The position numbers and the translations under genes were made by a program. The notes under the pieces were generated by a model. The model did no database searches. It was not told where the DNA came from and saw only the letters and a list, made by a program, of their open reading frames with translations. Positions 20,410 to 22,500 of a stretch of DNA of 22,500 nucleotides are shown one piece after another. The first letter of the stretch is position 1. Each line of letters starts with the position of its first letter. This DNA comes from Halisarca cf. caerulea (taxonomy: Eukaryota > Porifera > Demospongiae > Chondrillida > Halisarcidae): assembly GCA_963170055.1 (NCBI GenBank), contig CAUJGJ010000242.1:3973639-3996138 (forward strand). The letters run 5' to 3'.

Positions 20410-22500
20410 CGTGTGTGTGTGTGTTGTGTGTGTGTGTGTGTGCGTGTGCGTGTGTGTGTGTGTGTGTTTGTTTGTGTGTGTGTGTTTGTTTGTGTGTGTG
20501 TGTTTGTTTGTATGTGGAGGGGGTGGGGGTATGTGGGTGTGTGGGAGCAGGTCCTACTTCTCCTCAGGTTCATTGAGTGTGACGCTCACAACGCAGACAA
20601 GTTCTTTTCAACTGAAGAAAGGGCCATGATAGTTCACAGCCTCCTGGACAGTGTCAACTACTCTCTCTCACAACCACAGGACAAGACCATGTTTGGTTAG
20701 TTTGTCTTCTGACGTCCTCTTTCTGATGTGAGTCAGCTTCAGCCGTGTTCTTTCACTGGGGACAGGTCTTGGGCAAGCTGTTGAAATGGGGTTGTTTGTA
20801 GCAGAGTATCCTCTACACGATGTGAGTTCCTTGCATGCATGTGCGGTGAGGTCCAGAGATGCCCATGACACCATCTTACACACTGTTGCAAATACACGTG
20901 CACCATTCACCTGATGCTCTGCAAGTCCGATGTTGACCAAGTGTTCCAATAGATGCCCATCATCCACCTGATGCTCTAAAGATGTCCACTGTTTACCAAG
21001 TGTTCTAATAGATGCCCATTATAGTGTTCTAATAGATGCCCACCATAGTGCTCTATTTGATCATGGATCCATGATTAGATGTCCACCATAGTGTTCTATT
21101 AGATGCCCACCATAGTGTTCTATTAGATGCCCACCTGTTTGTGCAGGGTTCCTACAACACCAAGGCAGATGGTATCATTCACTGCGAGCGACAGTTCCTC
21201 TTCAAAGAGTGGATACACTGGAAGTCCTGGCACAAGACGCAGCCGATACACCACATCCGCCGATACTTTGGAATCAAGATCGGGATATACTTTGCCTTCC
21301 TTGGCCACATAACCACATGGCTTCTCTATGCTTCTATTCTCGGAGCAGCTGTCATGGTATATGGGATATCCACTCTGACAACGAACAGGAATCCAGTGGC
21401 GTAAGTTGCTATGGTAACACTCCTGGTTAGTACACACTCCTGGATAGCACACACTCCTGGACAGTACACACTCCTGGATAGTACACACTCCTGGTTAGTA
21501 CACACTCCTGGTTAGTACACACTCCTGGTTAGTACACACTCCTGGTTAGTACACACTCCTGGTTAGTACACACTCCTGGTTAGTACACACTCCTGGTTAG
21601 TACACACTCCTGGATAGTACACACGCCTGGTTAGTACACACTCCTGGATAGCACACACGCCTGGATAGTACATGCTTCTGGTTTGCGCAGATGCTCTTCT
21701 CTCCTGTTGTATTTCCTCTAAAGAAAACTTTCTCTCTAAAGTTGTGTTTTGTCACCTAGTTTATTAAATGGTGTGCATTTGTCACATGACAAAACTCGTA
21801 GCATAGACGAGCACCTGGTGACGTCTGGTCCCTAGCAGAGCTGATGTGTGTGGTGTCCCTCTCATTGCAGAGCTGATGTGTGTGGTGTCCCGTATGCAAA
21901 GTATGTAAACACCTCTCAAGGCCTGGTCCCTCCTAACTCCACCACCCTCTACATGTGCCCGCTCTGTGACATCAACTGTGACTTCTGGTACTACCAGACA
22001 GCTTGCCTCTCCTCTCGGTTCAGCCTTCTCTTTGACAATGGAGGCACTGTGTTCTTTGCAGCCTTCATGTCTTTGTGGGCCGTTCTCTTCTTGGAGTTTT
22101 GGAAGAGAAAGCAGTATCGTCTTCAGCATGAGTGGGATGTCTTGGAATATGAACTTGTTGAGGTGAGTTGCTTGTTAACATGAGTTTTTTGTTGACATGA
22201 GTTGTTTGTTGATGTGAGTTATTTGTTGACGTGAGTTGTTTATTGATGTGAGTTGTTTGTTGATGTGAGTTGTTTGTTGATGTGAGTTATTTGTTGACGT
22301 GAGTTGTTTGTCGACTTGAGTTGTTTGTTGACGTGAATTGTTTATTGTCTTCACTTGTTTATTGCCATCAGCTGTTCTTGTTGTCGGTTGTTTGTTTACA
22401 CAAGTTTTTTTACCTCTTTAGGAAACCCCTAGAGCACAGTTTCTCCGTGAGATAAAGAAACAGATAAGAAGAGATCCGTTAACCAACGAGGAGATCATCC
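18255..22500 (+). CDS. Anoctamin (TMEM16 family), 5' part
   Basis: A member of the TMEM16 family of Ca-activated chloride channels and lipid scramblases; the subfamily was not resolved. Exons: 18255-18698, 19169-19241, 19326-19495, 19891-19989, 20182-20330, 20568-20695, 20766-20821, 21147-21400, 21871-22162, 22422 to past the window end; about 581 codons. An acidic, probably disordered N-terminus of about 150 residues precedes the dimerisation domain ([45 protein letters not shown]). Then come [17 protein letters not shown] and the first membrane helix, an extracellular loop with [17 protein letters not shown], and [19 protein letters not shown], the second helix, ending in [13 protein letters not shown]. 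The Ca-binding helices lie beyond the window. The start is the first Met of the open frame; the frame is open upstream to 18150 without ATG. Introns 3, 8 and 9 hold minisatellites near their donors. Confidence 0.93.
18719..18800. repeat. Degenerate CCATCATCTTCA repeat
   Basis: An imperfect tandem repeat of about 15 bp in anoctamin intron 1, C/A/T only over most of its length. Confidence 0.7.
18941..19160. repeat. Minisatellite, 44-bp unit (anoctamin intron 1)
   Basis: Five copies of a 44-bp unit containing CTGTCCATCAGAAGCACCAT followed by CACTAAAGCCCC and a C-rich run. It ends at the acceptor of exon 2, whose C-rich polypyrimidine tract (CCCTCCCCCCCCACACAG) matches the repeat unit. Confidence 0.95.
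19521..19725. repeat. Minisatellite, 40-bp unit (anoctamin intron 3)
   Basis: About five copies of a 40-bp unit containing GTGACAGGAAGTAGAATA, starting some 25 bases after the donor of exon 3. Confidence 0.95.
20028..20115. mobile_element. Possible MITE remnant
   Basis: TTAATCCAACACTGGCTTATCTGGAACCC-type sequence and, further on, ACCCTTATTTATCCAGCAGTA resemble decayed inverted ends of the pogo-like elements at 14272 and 17989. It lies in anoctamin intron 4. Weak evidence. Confidence 0.25.
20356..20512. repeat. (GT)n array near anoctamin exon 5 donor
   Basis: A GT array with GTTTGTTT blocks that starts about 25 bases after the donor GTGAGT. Confidence 0.95.
20931..21135. repeat. Degenerate repeat around TTCTAATAGATGCCCACCAT
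   Basis: About eight imperfect units of 23-45 bp fill the 3' half of anoctamin intron 7, up to the acceptor of exon 8. Confidence 0.8.
21415..21675. repeat. Minisatellite, 17-bp unit (anoctamin intron 8)
   Basis: About 15 copies of ACACTCCTGGTTAGTAC with GGATAGTAC variants, starting some 15 bases after the exon 8 donor. Each GGTTAGT resembles a weak 5' splice site. Confidence 0.95.
22163..22345. repeat. Minisatellite, 17-bp unit built on the exon 9 donor
   Basis: About ten copies of GATGTGAGTTGTTTGTT. The first copy is the real donor of exon 9 (GAG|gtgagttgcttgtt), and most later copies keep GTGAGTT, some degraded to ATGAGTT. Confidence 0.95.

Noticed and set aside
506..20512. Open frames of Cys-Val or His-Thr repeats over the microsatellites (for example 6039-6396, 20322-20700)
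   Set aside because: They are translations of (GT)n/(CA)n. The genuine exon 20568-20695 shares one of these frames but starts after a clear acceptor.
1..22500. tRNA or rRNA genes
   Set aside because: No cloverleaf with A and B boxes and no rRNA-like segment was recognised by eye; this was not tested by computation.

Overview
The window is nuclear DNA of a non-vertebrate animal. The genes are intron-rich, with canonical GT..AG junctions, exons mostly of 60-250 bp and very short intergenic gaps. Nearly every intron is filled with (GT)n/(CA)n microsatellites or 17-59 bp minisatellites. Gene content (cortactin, STK33, anoctamin, SNRPE, NDUFB8, eL42) is metazoan. The compact layout and eL42 with a CxxC second zinc knuckle would suit a sponge or another early-branching animal, but the phylum is a guess.

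Layout. 1-4906 (+): 3' part of a cortactin gene, with one 111-bp exon per actin-binding repeat, then a Pro/Glu-rich linker and an SH3 domain. 5152-7446 (+): NDUFB8, a complex I accessory subunit, four exons. 7447-9347: intergenic, mostly minisatellite. 9348-10348 (-): RPL36A (eL42), five exons, the first carrying only the ATG. 10488-15416 (-): an STK33-type Ser/Thr kinase, eight exons. 12668-13628 (+): a possible small three-exon gene nested antisense in STK33 intron 3. 15673-17767 (+): SNRPE (Sm protein E), five exons including a 27-nt microexon. 18255 to past the window end (+): an anoctamin (TMEM16), ten exons visible.

The genes do not form one pathway. They include housekeeping genes (ribosome, spliceosome, complex I), two of which sit right next to a kinase gene: SNRPE is divergent from STK33 across 256 bp, and RPL36A lies 139 bp downstream of its stop. 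Cortactin and an anoctamin are only about 13 kb apart; their human relatives CTTN and ANO1 are neighbours on 11q13, so this linkage may be old.

Most notable observations: (1) tandem repeats repeatedly start exactly at 5' splice donors, and several units carry copies of donor or acceptor sequence; (2) two adjacent cortactin repeat exons are identical except for one silent base while their introns differ; (3) eL42 has Val instead of Pro at E-site position 54, the position tied to cycloheximide-type resistance; (4) a candidate nested gene lies in STK33 intron 3; (5) anoctamin exon 9 has a duplicated acceptor, and intron 2 is 84 nt, in frame and free of stops. All exon models were made by eye from splice consensus, phase and family similarity; no alignment or transcript data were available.
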